Positions 50,529-60,012 of a DNA stretch of 64,000 nt are shown one piece after another; the stretch's first letter is position 1, and each line of letters begins with the position of its first letter. The notes under the pieces are model-generated. The model worked only from the letters and a program-made list of their open reading frames with translations. It ran no database searches and was not told the origin of the DNA. The DNA is from Mesobacillus jeotgali (GTDB lineage Bacteria; Bacillota; Bacilli; Bacillales; Cytobacillaceae): NCBI RefSeq assembly GCF_031759225.1, contig NZ_CP134494.1, forward strand, positions 1,920,501 through 1,984,500. Direction: 5' to 3'. The translations under genes and the position numbers were made by a program.

Positions 50529-52413
50529 GTGCGCCCGGCATGGGTGCAGTCTATAGGGTGTAAGTCCCGAGCCATGAAGGCAGTAGTAGTGGTTAGCTTA
50601 ACGCAAGGGTGTCCGCGGTGACGCGGAATCTGAAGGAAGCGAGCGGCAAACCTCCGGTCTGAGGAACACGAACTTCATATAAGGCTAGGTACCATTGGAT
50701 GAGTTTGCAGAACAAAACAAAGTCCTTACTGCCGAAGGTGGTACAGAGTAAATGAAGCAGATAGATGGAGGGAAAGACTGTACTCTTACCCGGGGAGGTC
50801 TGATTGGAAAGCCAAGTACACTTGGTAACCTATCTAGCAATAGATAGCTGAACAATCAGAAGTCAGCAGAGGTCATAGTACTTTACCGGCTCGAGACGGT
50901 AAGGGAAGGACTGAACAATTAGGAAGAACGAGAACTAGGCATACAATTCCTGTGTAGAAGCAGACAATCCGAAAGGACTTACTTGAAGGAGGAAGTGGTG
51001 AATCCACAGGGGACTTCATGAGGGTGGAGCAGGAATAACATAATTAGATTTCTACGTTCACGTCGAAAGGAAATATCACATGTTAATGAATCTGATTCTA
51101 TCACGGGAAAACTTAATAGAAGCACTTAAACGTGTGGAGAAGAACAAAGGGAGTCACGGCATAGATGGAATGTCCGTAAAATCCCTACGAAGACATCTCT
51201 ATGAGAACTGGGACACCCTTTGTGATTCTTTAAGGAAAGGTACCTATCAACCTAACCCAGTACGTCGAGTCGAAATCCCGAAACCGAACGGTGGAGTAAG
51301 GTTACTTGGAATACCTACCGTGATAGATCGTTTCATCCAACAGGCAATCGCCCAAGTTTTAACTCCGCTTTTTGACCCAACCTTCTCGGAACATAGTTAT
51401 GGGTTTAGGCCAAGCCGAAGAGGCCATGACGCTGTACGTAAAGCAAGGGGATATATAAGTGAAGGTTACAGATGGGTGATTGACATGGACTTGGAGAAGT
51501 TCTTTGACAAAGTGAATCATGACAAGCTGATGGGGATATTGGCAAGCAGAATCCAAGACCGATTGGTCTTGAAGCTAATTCGAAAATATCTCCAAGCAGG
51601 AATCATGATAAATGGTGTAGTCTACGATGCAGAAGAAGGAACACCACAAGGAGGTCCCCTGAGCCCTCTTCTTTCGAATATACTTTTGGATAAGCTTGAT
51701 AAAGAACTAGAAAGGAGAGGTCACAAGTTTGTCCGATACGCCGATGATTGTAATATTTACATGAAATCGAAGAAAGCTGGAGAACGAGTAATGAACTCCA
51801 TTACATGCTTCATTGAGCAGAAATTAAAGCTCAAAGTAAACAGAGGGAAATCAGCGGTTGACCGCCCGTGGAAACGAAAATTCCTTGGCTTTAGCTTTAC
51901 GGTTAATAAGAAACCGAAGGTTCGAATAGCCAACGAAAGTGTTAAAAGGCTAAAAGCTAAAATACGAAAGTTAACATCCCGTTCTAAACCAATCCCCATG
52001 GAAGTTAGAATTGAGAAATTGAATCAATTTCTAACGGGATGGTGTGGATATTTTGCATTAGCTGATACACCAAGTAAATTCAAAGAATTTGATGAGTGGA
52101 TTAGAAGAAGACTCCGTATGATTGAATGGAAACAATGGAAGAACCCGAAGACAAGAGTAAGAAAACTCAAAAGTCTTGGCGTTCCAGACCAAAAGGCATA
52201 CGAATGGGGAAATTCCAGAAAGAAATTTTGGAGAATTGCCTCAAGTCCAATCTTACACAAAACCCTCGATAACTCTTATTGGAGTCATCGAGGGCTCAAA
52301 AGTCTATATCAAAGATATGAATTTCTACGTCACACTTAATTGAACCGCCGTATACCGAACGGTACGTACGGTGGTGTGAGAGGTCGGGGGTTAGTCACCC
52401 CCTCCTACTCGAT
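50529..52413 (+). mobile_element. Group II intron, class C (IIC)
   Basis: Starts with GTGCGCCCGG, a usual 5' end. The 5' domain I region spans 50529-51079 before the reverse transcriptase. Domain V is visible at about 52343-52380: GAACCGCCGTATACCGAACG then GTACGTACGGTGGTG. Domain VI follows as GGGGGTTAGTCACCCCC, with CTACTCGAT closing the intron near 52413. Insertion directly after a terminator hairpin and the lack of an endonuclease domain are the marks of class C. The 3' end is known to within a base or two. Confidence 0.88.
51080..52339 (+). CDS. ltrA: Group II intron reverse transcriptase/maturase
   Basis: 419 residues. Reverse transcriptase motifs: GSHGIDGMSVKSLRRHL, RPSRRGHDAVRKARGYIS, EEGTPQGGPLSPLLSNILLD and the catalytic FVRYADDCNIY (YADD at 220-223). 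A maturase/X domain fills about 290-400 and ends RSLYQRYEFLRHT-like. There is no HNH endonuclease domain, as in class C. The frame is intact, so the element may be active. Assists splicing and target-primed insertion of the intron. Confidence 0.95.
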   Translation: MLMNLILSRENLIEALKRVEKNKGSHGIDGMSVKSLRRHLYENWDTLCDSLRKGTYQPNPVRRVEIPKPNGGVRLLGIPTVIDRFIQQAIAQVLTPLFDPTFSEHSYGFRPSRRGHDAVRKARGYISEGYRWVIDMDLEKFFDKVNHDKLMGILASRIQDRLVLKLIRKYLQAGIMINGVVYDAEEGTPQGGPLSPLLSNILLDKLDKELERRGHKFVRYADDCNIYMKSKKAGERVMNSITCFIEQKLKLKVNRGKSAVDRPWKRKFLGFSFTVNKKPKVRIANESVKRLKAKIRKLTSRSKPIPMEVRIEKLNQFLTGWCGYFALADTPSKFKEFDEWIRRRLRMIEWKQWKNPKTRVRKLKSLGVPDQKAYEWGNSRKKFWRIASSPILHKTLDNSYWSHRGLKSLYQRYEFLRHT

Positions 52414-52508
52414 TATATGGGAGACATAAGGGACAAATTGAGGTACATACGATGATAATGACAGTCTATCTAGGATAGTAAAGGCATTTGTGCCTGAGGA
52501 GGAGTGAG

Positions 52509-54413
52509 ATGGTGAAGCTGGACCCTTCTATGATATTGAAGGTGAAAAGAGATACATTTTATCTCGCAGAACCAAATCGGAGTGTGTATTTTAGGAATAA
52601 TTCATGTTCATTCAGACTTGAAGGAAATGGAATTGATCAGTGGGTTGAAAAGCTGCTGCCAATGTTTAACGGGGAGTATCCGCTTGCAAAATTGACAGAT
52701 GGGCTGCCTGAACCTTACAGGGAGCGCGTTTATCAAATTGCTGGGGTTCTATTAGAGAATGGTTTTGTCCGGGATGTGAGCCAGGATGACAAGCATCAAT
52801 TATCGGAGCAGGTAAGGAATAAATTCGCCTCGCAAATAGAGTATGCCGATAATTTGGCTGGTTCCGGGGCAGCAAGGTTCCAGGCATTCCGCAATGCAAA
52901 GGTACTGGCCGTCGGCTCCGGTCCCATGTTGAATTCTCTTGTTTCCACTATGCTGGAATCCGGTCTGCAGAAACTTTGTGTCTCTATTACAGAGGAAATC
53001 CCGACCAATAGAAAAAGGTTGGCTGAGCTTGTGAATCATGCACGTAAAACTGACTGTGAGGTGGAATACGAGGAGTTTAACAGTAAGGATTGGAGCGAGT
53101 TGCTGAGGCCTTTCGACTCTGTCCTATATGTTTCACAAAATGGCAATGTCGAAGAACTGAGGCTCTTGCAATTAATTTGTAAAGAGGAGAGGAAAACATT
53201 CATTCCCGCCATCCTGTTCAAGCAAACAGGCCTGGCTGGTCCAATTTTTGATCCTGATTCAGAGCTATGCTGGGAGTCGGCGTGGAGGCGACTGCATTCC
53301 TCGGTTTTAGAAAAAGAACAGAAGGACACGGTGCTTTCCATAACCACTGGAGCATTGCTGGCGAATGTCATTACCTTTGAATTATATAAAAAACTTGCCG
53401 GCGTCACGACAGCTGAACAAAGTAACCGGATCTATTTGCTGAATTTAGAAACGCTTGAGGGAAGCTGGCATAGAGTTTCACCACATCCGCAAGTAACTGG
53501 AGATTACTCATGCTTGGAAGTGAGGAATTTTGAAAATCGGCTCGGTCAAGACCTAAGAAAACCTGATCCTGAAAAATTTCTCCAATATTTTAGCCTATTG
53601 ACTTCAAAAGAGACCGGTATTTTACATGAGTGGGAAGAAGGAGACCTAAAGCAGCTTCCATTGGCACAATGCAGGGTACGTGCAGCCGATCCGCTGTCAG
53701 ATGGGCCTTCCGAATTACTGGAAGCAAGTGTGTGCACGGCATTCACACATGAAGAAGCAAGAACGGAGGCAGCGTTAACTGGAATTGAAGCATACTCAGC
53801 CCGCTTGGCAGAAGTAATTGAAAACGGACGGACTTTAGGTGTGGGTGCCGGTGAATCCTTTGCGGAAGCTGTTGGAAGAGGGCTGCAAAACTTTCTCGCT
53901 AAGAAATTTAATATTCGTAAGCTCAGCGAACAAGAGTGCATTTCCCTTATTGATCTAGAGCAGATTGAAGATGAGAGATGTGCTTACTATTTAAAAGCTC
54001 TGACGACGATACAGGGAGCACCGAGAGCAGGGATCGGAAAGGAAGTTCATGGTTTCCCTGTTTTCTGGATCGGAACGAAGAAAGGCTGGCATGGCAGCGT
54101 TGGCCTGAATGGAACATTGGCGTTAAGAAGCGCATTGCAGGATGCATTATCTCATTTTCAAAATGAGTCAGCAGGAGCTGAATGTCAAGTTCTGCAAGAC
54201 TCAGAGGTTCATATTTTGGAAAGAGATAAACAGCACTTAAGTTTACCGGAATGTTCAGCAAGGATTCAGAGTGAAACTTTACAGGCGGCGATGGAGGTTC
54301 TTAAACAGGACAGAACGGACATGTCAGTGTATGAATTAAACTTTGAGCCGATTTTCAGCCAGCAGCTTGAAGGCGTATTCGGTGTATCGCTGCGAGAGGA
54401 GGGATTGGGTTGA
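52509..54413 (+). CDS. Thiazole-containing bacteriocin maturation protein (ThiF/E1-like)
   Basis: ATG 52509 after GAGGAGGAG; 634 residues. The first 90 residues resemble a leader-binding wHTH domain (PSMILKVKRDTFYLAEPNRS, YPLAKLTDGLPE). About 100-280 is a ThiF/E1-like Rossmann fold: AKVLAVGSGPMLNSLVSTML. The remainder is a divergent cyclodehydratase-like domain. It matches the putative thiazole-containing bacteriocin maturation family known from Bacillus heterocycloanthracin clusters. Overlaps the next gene by four bases (TTGA). First gene after the intron; its promoter must lie in the exon region after 52413. Confidence 0.83.
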   Translation: MVKLDPSMILKVKRDTFYLAEPNRSVYFRNNSCSFRLEGNGIDQWVEKLLPMFNGEYPLAKLTDGLPEPYRERVYQIAGVLLENGFVRDVSQDDKHQLSEQVRNKFASQIEYADNLAGSGAARFQAFRNAKVLAVGSGPMLNSLVSTMLESGLQKLCVSITEEIPTNRKRLAELVNHARKTDCEVEYEEFNSKDWSELLRPFDSVLYVSQNGNVEELRLLQLICKEERKTFIPAILFKQTGLAGPIFDPDSELCWESAWRRLHSSVLEKEQKDTVLSITTGALLANVITFELYKKLAGVTTAEQSNRIYLLNLETLEGSWHRVSPHPQVTGDYSCLEVRNFENRLGQDLRKPDPEKFLQYFSLLTSKETGILHEWEEGDLKQLPLAQCRVRAADPLSDGPSELLEASVCTAFTHEEARTEAALTGIEAYSARLAEVIENGRTLGVGAGESFAEAVGRGLQNFLAKKFNIRKLSEQECISLIDLEQIEDERCAYYLKALTTIQGAPRAGIGKEVHGFPVFWIGTKKGWHGSVGLNGTLALRSALQDALSHFQNESAGAECQVLQDSEVHILERDKQHLSLPECSARIQSETLQAAMEVLKQDRTDMSVYELNFEPIFSQQLEGVFGVSLREEGLG

Positions 54414-56359
54414 GTTCCTTCGTCGTCATAATTGGGGAAGGCTGGCTGGCAGATTCTGTTGCTGATGAATTATCATCTCGCTACCAGGTGTTCAGAAGGA
54501 ATGATTTTGAGTATGGTTTGCCAGAGAATTCAGAGCTAATGCTTGTCCTCCATGATACCTGGAACCCCGTTGCGCATCAGAAAGCGGAAGAAGTGGTCAA
54601 ACAGACTGGCAGTCCATGGCTCCGGGCCTTTGTATCGTTTGGAGAGGGTATCATTGGGCCGCTCGTCATGCCTGGTACTCCTGGATGTTCGCAATGTGCT
54701 GATCTGAGGAAATTGCTAGGAGGTCAGGAGCGAAGCGAAATGCAGGAGGTGAAGCGAAAGCTGGCGGCTGGAGAAGAAACAGCTTTTGACCCATGGGCAT
54801 CGAAAAATGGACTTCTGCATCTGGTTCATTTAATTGTAACCGAAGCAGACCGTGTGCTAGCGGGCAAAGAGAGCCTTTCGGCAGGACGGGTGTATTTTGC
54901 CGACTTAAAGACGTTGAAGGGATCCTGGCATTCGTTCCTGGCCGATTCCCTATGCCTTTTTTGCAGTACGATTCCAGACGATTCCGCTTCGCTTGCAGAA
55001 ATCTCATTAAATCAAAGCTTGAAGATTAGTCCGAACAGCTACCGATGCACTCCACTGGACAAGATGAAGGAAGTTCTCTTTGATGATTATTTTGACAATC
55101 GGACAGGGCTTTTAAATAGTAAAATGTACGACTTGGTCACCCCATTCGCTGATGCGAGCGTCAATCTTCCGATGATTTCGGGAGGCAATGAGGGTACAGC
55201 CGGCAGGACTCAATGCTACGCAGAAAGCGAATTGACTGCCATCCTGGAAGGACTTGAGCGACACTGCGGACTTCAGCCCCGCGGGAAACGGACAGTCGTA
55301 CATGATAGTTACCGGAACCTTGAAAAACAGGCATTGAACCCATTAGAAGTAGGTGTCCATGCTGATGAAGAATATGAAAAGCCCGGATTTCCATTTGAAA
55401 AATTCGACCCTGAACGGCCGATAGATTGGGTTTGGGGATACTCTCTTATAGAAGAGCGGCCGATTCTCGTGCCGGAGCTTCTATCCTATTATAGTCTGGG
55501 GTGCGGAGCAGCGGGATTTGTCTATGAAACCTCAAACGGGTGCGCTCTTGGCGGAAGCAGGGAAGAGGCGATTTTCTATGGCATCATGGAAGTGGTCGAG
55601 CGTGATTCTTTCCTGTTGTCATGGTATTCAAAATTGAAACTGCCACGTCTAGATCTTCAATCTGCTGAAGATGAAGAACTGTTATTGATGGCGGAGCGGA
55701 TGAGGGCTGTGGCTGGATATGACTTGTATTTATTTAATAGCACGATGGAGCATGGTATTCCAAGTGTCTGGGCGATGGCAAAAAACAGGAAGGATAAAGG
55801 ATTGAACATTATCTGTGCGGCGGGGGCCCATCTTGATCCGGTTAAGGCTGCCAAAAGTGCTGTTCAGGAGCTCGCGGGCATGATGCTTAATCTCGATGAA
55901 AAATTGGAAGGGAACAAGGAGAAGTACTTGCAAATGCTTGATGATGGTTCACTGGTGCGAGAGATGGATGACCACGGAATGCTGTATGGATTGCCGCAGA
56001 CGGAGGAACGTTTAGGCTTCCTGCTCGATCATGACCGGCCTTTACAGAGCTTTCAAGATGCTTTCCAAAAGGCATCACGTCATGCGGACTTGACGGAGGA
56101 TATGAATGATATTCTGGATGGATTCCGCAATTTGGGTCTCAATGTCATTGTGGTCGACCAGACTCCTCCTGAATTAGAGAAAAATGGGCTGTATTGTGTG
56201 AAAGTATTAATACCGGGGATGCTGCCAATGACCTTTGGACACCATCTGACCCGTCTGAAAGGGTTAGACCGGGTGCTCCACGTCCCAATGAAGCTTGGAT
56301 ATGTGAAAGAACCGTTGACATTTGAAGAACTAAATACTTTCCCGCATCCGTTCCCTTAG
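54410..56359 (+). CDS. TOMM cyclodehydratase with YcaO domain (leader-binding)
   Basis: 649 residues from TTG 54410, overlapping the previous stop. The N-terminal part has a CSQC (near 95) and CLFC pair, which could hold a structural zinc. The YcaO domain follows from about 225: YAESELTAILEGLERHCGLQ, GCALGGSREEAIFYGIMEVV then ERDSFLLSWY, and AGAHLDPVKAAKSAVQELAG are its ATP-binding motifs. The C-terminus is FPHPFP, the Pro-rich end of YcaO cyclodehydratases. It uses ATP to dehydrate Cys/Ser/Thr to azolines. Confidence 0.9.
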   Translation: MSSFVVIIGEGWLADSVADELSSRYQVFRRNDFEYGLPENSELMLVLHDTWNPVAHQKAEEVVKQTGSPWLRAFVSFGEGIIGPLVMPGTPGCSQCADLRKLLGGQERSEMQEVKRKLAAGEETAFDPWASKNGLLHLVHLIVTEADRVLAGKESLSAGRVYFADLKTLKGSWHSFLADSLCLFCSTIPDDSASLAEISLNQSLKISPNSYRCTPLDKMKEVLFDDYFDNRTGLLNSKMYDLVTPFADASVNLPMISGGNEGTAGRTQCYAESELTAILEGLERHCGLQPRGKRTVVHDSYRNLEKQALNPLEVGVHADEEYEKPGFPFEKFDPERPIDWVWGYSLIEERPILVPELLSYYSLGCGAAGFVYETSNGCALGGSREEAIFYGIMEVVERDSFLLSWYSKLKLPRLDLQSAEDEELLLMAERMRAVAGYDLYLFNSTMEHGIPSVWAMAKNRKDKGLNIICAAGAHLDPVKAAKSAVQELAGMMLNLDEKLEGNKEKYLQMLDDGSLVREMDDHGMLYGLPQTEERLGFLLDHDRPLQSFQDAFQKASRHADLTEDMNDILDGFRNLGLNVIVVDQTPPELEKNGLYCVKVLIPGMLPMTFGHHLTRLKGLDRVLHVPMKLGYVKEPLTFEELNTFPHPFP

Positions 56360-56370
56360 GAGGCAGCAGG

Positions 56371-57927
56371 ATGAAACTTGATCAATTTTTAAATGATCTT
56401 CAGTTTGATATAGAACGTGCCAATCAGGAAAACTGGGAACCGAACTGGGAGGACGCTCCTCTTTCCTATAAACTGTATCAAGGAATGCCGGTAGTGCCGC
56501 TGTCCGGGGAGCTGCCCTTGTCCCTGGCAGAAAACAAACCGCCAGCAAGGCCGGGTATTGAAGAGATAGGGCATTTCCTCTGGCATGCTTATGGAATTAC
56601 ACAAGTGAGCGAGTCGTTTTATTCTGATGATGGTGATCCCGTCCATACCTTTAGGAGGCATGCTCCTTCCGGCGGGGGACTGTACCCTAATGAACTTTAT
56701 GTATATTTGAAGATTAAAGACCTGCCAGAAGGGCTTTACCACTATGACCCGGCCCATCACCGCCTTGTTTTGCTTAGGGCTGGAAATTTTGATTCTTATA
56801 TATCTACCTCACTTGGTGATCGGTGCGAAATCTCTTCCTGCTTTGGGACGGCATTCATTTCTACAATGTTCTGGAAAAACTTCTTTAAATACAATAATTT
56901 TTCCTACCGGCTGCAGGGGTTGGATGCTGGTGTGCTGATGGGGCAGCTGCTGGCAGCGGCAAAACGTTTTGGTTTTGCTACTGGTGTTTATTTTCAGTAT
57001 CTGGATTCTGCAATCAATCATCTTCTCGGATTATCTGAAGAGGAGGAGAGTGTCTATTCAATTATTCCGCTGTCAGTGGATATGACCAACTGGTCTGCAA
57101 GTGGAGCAGCATCATGGCAAAATATTACGTCAGAAGAATTGAAAAGGGAACTGAATCCGATTGAATTTAAAAGATATGAAAGGTCAAAAAAAGTATTAGA
57201 GTTTCCGAAATTAATAACCTTGAATGAAGCCTCAAAACAGGAGTCGACCAAGTCGTTTACTAGGGTCTTTAACCCGTCTAGAGACATTGAGGAAAGTCTG
57301 CAGATCAGTCTCCCGCTAACGGAATCATTGGCATTTGATTTGGCAGAAGTAAGCAAGAAACGTTCTTCTCCAGAAATGGACTTTATTATGTCCCCGGTAA
57401 GTCAGCAGCAGCTAGCGTCCTTGTTGAAGGAGTCGATGTCTGCTTTTTCCTACCGAAATGACTTGGACGAAATTTATTGCAGCCAGGAGCCCAGAGTTTC
57501 GGTTTACGGCTGTTTCTATAATGTAGAAGGCATCCCAAATGGAGCTTACTTTTACAACCATGCAGAACATTCTTTACAAGAAATTCAGCAGGGAGACCAC
57601 CGTCTGCGATTACAAACAGGGTTGTCCATTGATAATGTAAACCTCATGCAAATACCAATTTGCTTGCATATCGCTGGCAATCAAGATTTTTTACGAGAAG
57701 AGTTAGGATACAGAGGCTACCGGATATTACAAATGGAAGCAGGAATGCTCCTTCAAAATTTACTTTTAACAGCATCCGCTCTTGGGTTAGGGGGCCATCC
57801 TCTGCTAGGGTTCGATGCAAGCAAGGCCGATGAGCTTTATAGAATGGAACGGGAAACCAGCTTAATCCAGATTCCCATCGGCTCATTTCGTCCACGGGCA
57901 TGGTTAAAAGGAGGGATGCATAGCTAG
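56371..57927 (+). CDS. SagB-type FMN-dependent azoline dehydrogenase, duplicated domain
   Basis: 518 residues, 11 bases after the cyclodehydratase. Two nitroreductase-like halves, about 70-240 and 345-515. The first has the full family pattern RRHAPSGGGLYPNELYVYLK and DAGVLMGQLLAAAKRFGFAT. The second reads PRVSVYGCFYNVEGIPNGAY and MEAGMLLQNLLLTASALGLG and looks less complete. It oxidises azolines to thiazoles and oxazoles with FMN. No exporter or immunity gene follows in this direction; an IS element lies next. Confidence 0.9.
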   Translation: MKLDQFLNDLQFDIERANQENWEPNWEDAPLSYKLYQGMPVVPLSGELPLSLAENKPPARPGIEEIGHFLWHAYGITQVSESFYSDDGDPVHTFRRHAPSGGGLYPNELYVYLKIKDLPEGLYHYDPAHHRLVLLRAGNFDSYISTSLGDRCEISSCFGTAFISTMFWKNFFKYNNFSYRLQGLDAGVLMGQLLAAAKRFGFATGVYFQYLDSAINHLLGLSEEEESVYSIIPLSVDMTNWSASGAASWQNITSEELKRELNPIEFKRYERSKKVLEFPKLITLNEASKQESTKSFTRVFNPSRDIEESLQISLPLTESLAFDLAEVSKKRSSPEMDFIMSPVSQQQLASLLKESMSAFSYRNDLDEIYCSQEPRVSVYGCFYNVEGIPNGAYFYNHAEHSLQEIQQGDHRLRLQTGLSIDNVNLMQIPICLHIAGNQDFLREELGYRGYRILQMEAGMLLQNLLLTASALGLGGHPLLGFDASKADELYRMERETSLIQIPIGSFRPRAWLKGGMHS

Positions 57928-57949
57928 GAATGAAAAATAATCGATAGAG

Positions 57950-58000
57950 AGAGGCTGACTCAAAAGGTTGAATAAATTCGACCTGAGAGTCGCCTCTTTT
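57950..58000. terminator. Hairpin between the TOMM cluster and the IS transposase
   Basis: AGAGGC-t-GACTC pairs with GAGTC-GCCTCT, 25-nt loop, followed by TTTTACTTTTT. It may double as an IS end: it begins GAGGCTGACTCAAAAGGTT, close to the hairpin at 59884. Confidence 0.55.
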
Positions 58001-58070
58001 ACTTTTTATCCAATTTATGGGTTTGGATTTGATGGATTTATAAGGGAAAGAGGGATATTCCTCCCCTTAG

Positions 58071-59624
58071 TTACCCTAATTTTTGTTCGCTTTCCTTGTT
58101 GGCTGCCCACTTCAAAAGATTGTGTGCAGCGCAAATAAGACCCCAATCCGTGGTATTTTTGGAGAGGCCTCTTAACCCAAATCTTTTAAACCCTCGATTG
58201 TGTTTAATCTGCCCAAATACTGGCTCGACATCTATTTTTCTCTGCCTGTATCTTTGGCTTCCTTCTTCCGCAGCCAATCGTTCCCGAACTTCTTTTCGTT
58301 GTTGTTGGTTTTTCACTGAGACCTGTACGGTCTTTGTATCTTTGTCTTTGGCACAGGTTGTTTGGAATGGACAGTTCATACAATCGGTACAGCGGTACGT
58401 GCGCTTCACGGAATCGTAACCGTTGTCGGACTTTCTTTGACTCTCATACTGGAAAACCAGGCGTTTTCCGTTTGCACAAATCCATTCATCTAGCTCTTCG
58501 TCATACTCCATATTTTCAACTCGGCCAATTTGTTCCTTCCATGCCTTTGTCTGTTCCTTGTCAAAAGTATTGTATTTAATGTACGCTTCTATTTCCTGTT
58601 CTTCACAATGTGCATAGTTCTCTTCGCTTCCATAACCAGAGTCGGCAATAACGGCCTTTGGCTTCGGGCGGTTATGTTTTTCCAAAAGTTCAAGATGGGG
58701 AATCATGCATCCAGGATCTCCAGCCCGTTGATGGAGGCTGAAGTTGGTGATGAACTGATTTTCTGTTCCAATCTGAACATTATATCCAGGCTTTAACTGC
58801 CCGTTCATCATGTGGTCCTCTTTCATTCGCATAAAAGTGGCATCGGTATCCGTCTTAGAAAAGCTGTTTCTCTCTCCAAAAGTCTGTTTCTGAAGTTCAT
58901 ACTTCTGCTTTCGAGGTAGAAGGTCTTTTTCCAGTTGGCGCTTTGCCTTCTTTAAAGGTTTGTTTTTTGGATCCTGTTCCAGTCTCTCTTCCAGCTTTTT
59001 AATGGTTTCTTCAATTTTTGCAGAAGAGATGGGTGTCTCTTCGAGCTTTTCCTGAAAATCTTGTTCCCTTTCTGCTTCTTCATCTTCTTTGGTGATTTGT
59101 TCAATCCCAAAGACAATCTGGCGGAATTTCTCGTCCAACTTTTTATCGTATTTTTCAGTGGACTTCTTCCAAACAAAAGTATACTTGTTGGCGTTTGCCT
59201 CCAATTTGGTCCCATCCAGGAAATAGTCTTCTAGCTTCACAAGTCCTTCCTCCCGAAGGAGGTCGACTATGGAAAAGAACGTCTCATAGATGACATCTTT
59301 CATGCGTTCGGAACGGAAACGGTTGATGGTACGAAAATCAGGCTTCTGTTCGCCGGAGAGCCACATGAACATAATATTCTCTGTTAGCTGTTTCGCGATT
59401 TGTCGAGAGGAATAAATACGGTTGGCATATGCATAAAGAATGACTTTTAACATCATTTGAGGATGGTAAGGCGGCCGTCCTCCACCAGGATAAAGAGAGA
59501 GAAAGATATTGGGGTTCATCTGGTCGACGGCAAAATCAATCAATCGAACAAGGTGCTGTTGAGGAATCAAAACTTGAATGTCCATTGGAAGGATCAATTG
59601 GTTTGTGTTATAATTTTTATACAA
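58071..59624 (-). CDS. IS1182-family transposase
   Basis: 517 residues, intact. The N-terminal region MYKNYNTNQLILPMDIQVLI and IDFAVDQMNPNIF, the DDE catalytic parts DYFLDGTKLEANANKYTF, AVIADSGYGSEENYAHCEEQ and VEPVFGQIKHNRGFKRFGLR, and a Cys-rich stretch TDCMNCPFQTTCAK match the family. It lies convergent to the SagB gene and could have displaced an exporter or immunity gene of the bacteriocin cluster, which is inference. Confidence 0.93.
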   Translation of the reverse strand: MYKNYNTNQLILPMDIQVLIPQQHLVRLIDFAVDQMNPNIFLSLYPGGGRPPYHPQMMLKVILYAYANRIYSSRQIAKQLTENIMFMWLSGEQKPDFRTINRFRSERMKDVIYETFFSIVDLLREEGLVKLEDYFLDGTKLEANANKYTFVWKKSTEKYDKKLDEKFRQIVFGIEQITKEDEEAEREQDFQEKLEETPISSAKIEETIKKLEERLEQDPKNKPLKKAKRQLEKDLLPRKQKYELQKQTFGERNSFSKTDTDATFMRMKEDHMMNGQLKPGYNVQIGTENQFITNFSLHQRAGDPGCMIPHLELLEKHNRPKPKAVIADSGYGSEENYAHCEEQEIEAYIKYNTFDKEQTKAWKEQIGRVENMEYDEELDEWICANGKRLVFQYESQRKSDNGYDSVKRTYRCTDCMNCPFQTTCAKDKDTKTVQVSVKNQQQRKEVRERLAAEEGSQRYRQRKIDVEPVFGQIKHNRGFKRFGLRGLSKNTTDWGLICAAHNLLKWAANKESEQKLG

Positions 59625-59723
59625 GAAAATCTCTCCTTTTGTATAGTTGGTTGTGGTGACTTAATTATAACAAAAGAGGTTTTTCTTGTATTTTTTTGCA
59701 CAAAAAATGAATTTAGAAACCTG

Positions 59724-59863
59724 AGTTGATTGGAGTGGAAGGCGCGTAGACTCCTGCGGGCGCAGCTGGTCAGGTGAGACCCCGCAAGAGCGAAGCGATG
59801 AGGAGGCTCAGCGCCAGCCCCGCGGAAAGCGAAGCGCCTGGAACGGAAATCAACGGACCATTT
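59724..59863. repeat. Bacillaceae GC-rich intergenic repeat element, about 140 bp
   Basis: GTTGATTGGAGTGGAAGGCG at one end and CGCCTGGAACGGAAATCAAC at the other form an imperfect inverted repeat. In between lie GACTCCTGCGGGCGCAGC, GGTCAGGTGAGACCCCGCAA and AGGAGGCTCAGCGC. This is a familiar non-coding, MITE-like element found in many Bacillus genomes, not a new one. Higher GC than its surroundings. Confidence 0.8.
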
Positions 59864-59883
59864 TTACAAGTAGTCTCAAAAAT

Positions 59884-59926
59884 AAAGAGGGTGCCCAAAA
59901 GTTTATACTTTTGGGACACCCTCTTT
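59884..59926. terminator. Strong hairpin upstream of the esterase gene
   Basis: AAAGAGGGTG-CCCAAAAGT pairs with ACTTTTGGG-ACACCCTCTTT over a 4-nt loop. Could be a terminator, an IS end, or both. Confidence 0.6.
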
Positions 59927-60012
59927 GATAATGCTTCCCTAAAATTCATCTAGTAGAGAGATCGACTATATGGTAAAATTTTCTTCAATATAAAAGAAAG
60001 AGTGTGCTAGTT

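Larger units (their letters stand above)
57950..59926 (-). mobile_element. IS1182-family insertion sequence, ends uncertain
   Basis: The transposase gene is complete. Two similar palindromic words, GAGGCTGACTCAAAAG at 57951 and GAGGGTGCCCAAAAG at 59887, bracket it, giving about 1.98 kb. An inner right edge near 59727 is also possible, because reading inward CTCAAAAGGTTGAATAAATTC on the left resembles the reverse complement of GAATTTAGAAACCTGAG on the right. Target duplications could not be fixed. Confidence 0.5.

Noticed and set aside
50337..50621. Ala/Val-rich 94-residue frame over the precursor
   Set aside because: It is the shifted frame of the Gly/Cys codons of the precursor and runs into the intron; no ribosome site.
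59724..59863. New mobile or RNA element
   Set aside because: The GGAGTGGAAGGCGC...GCGCCTGGAACGG form is a familiar dispersed repeat in Bacillus genomes.
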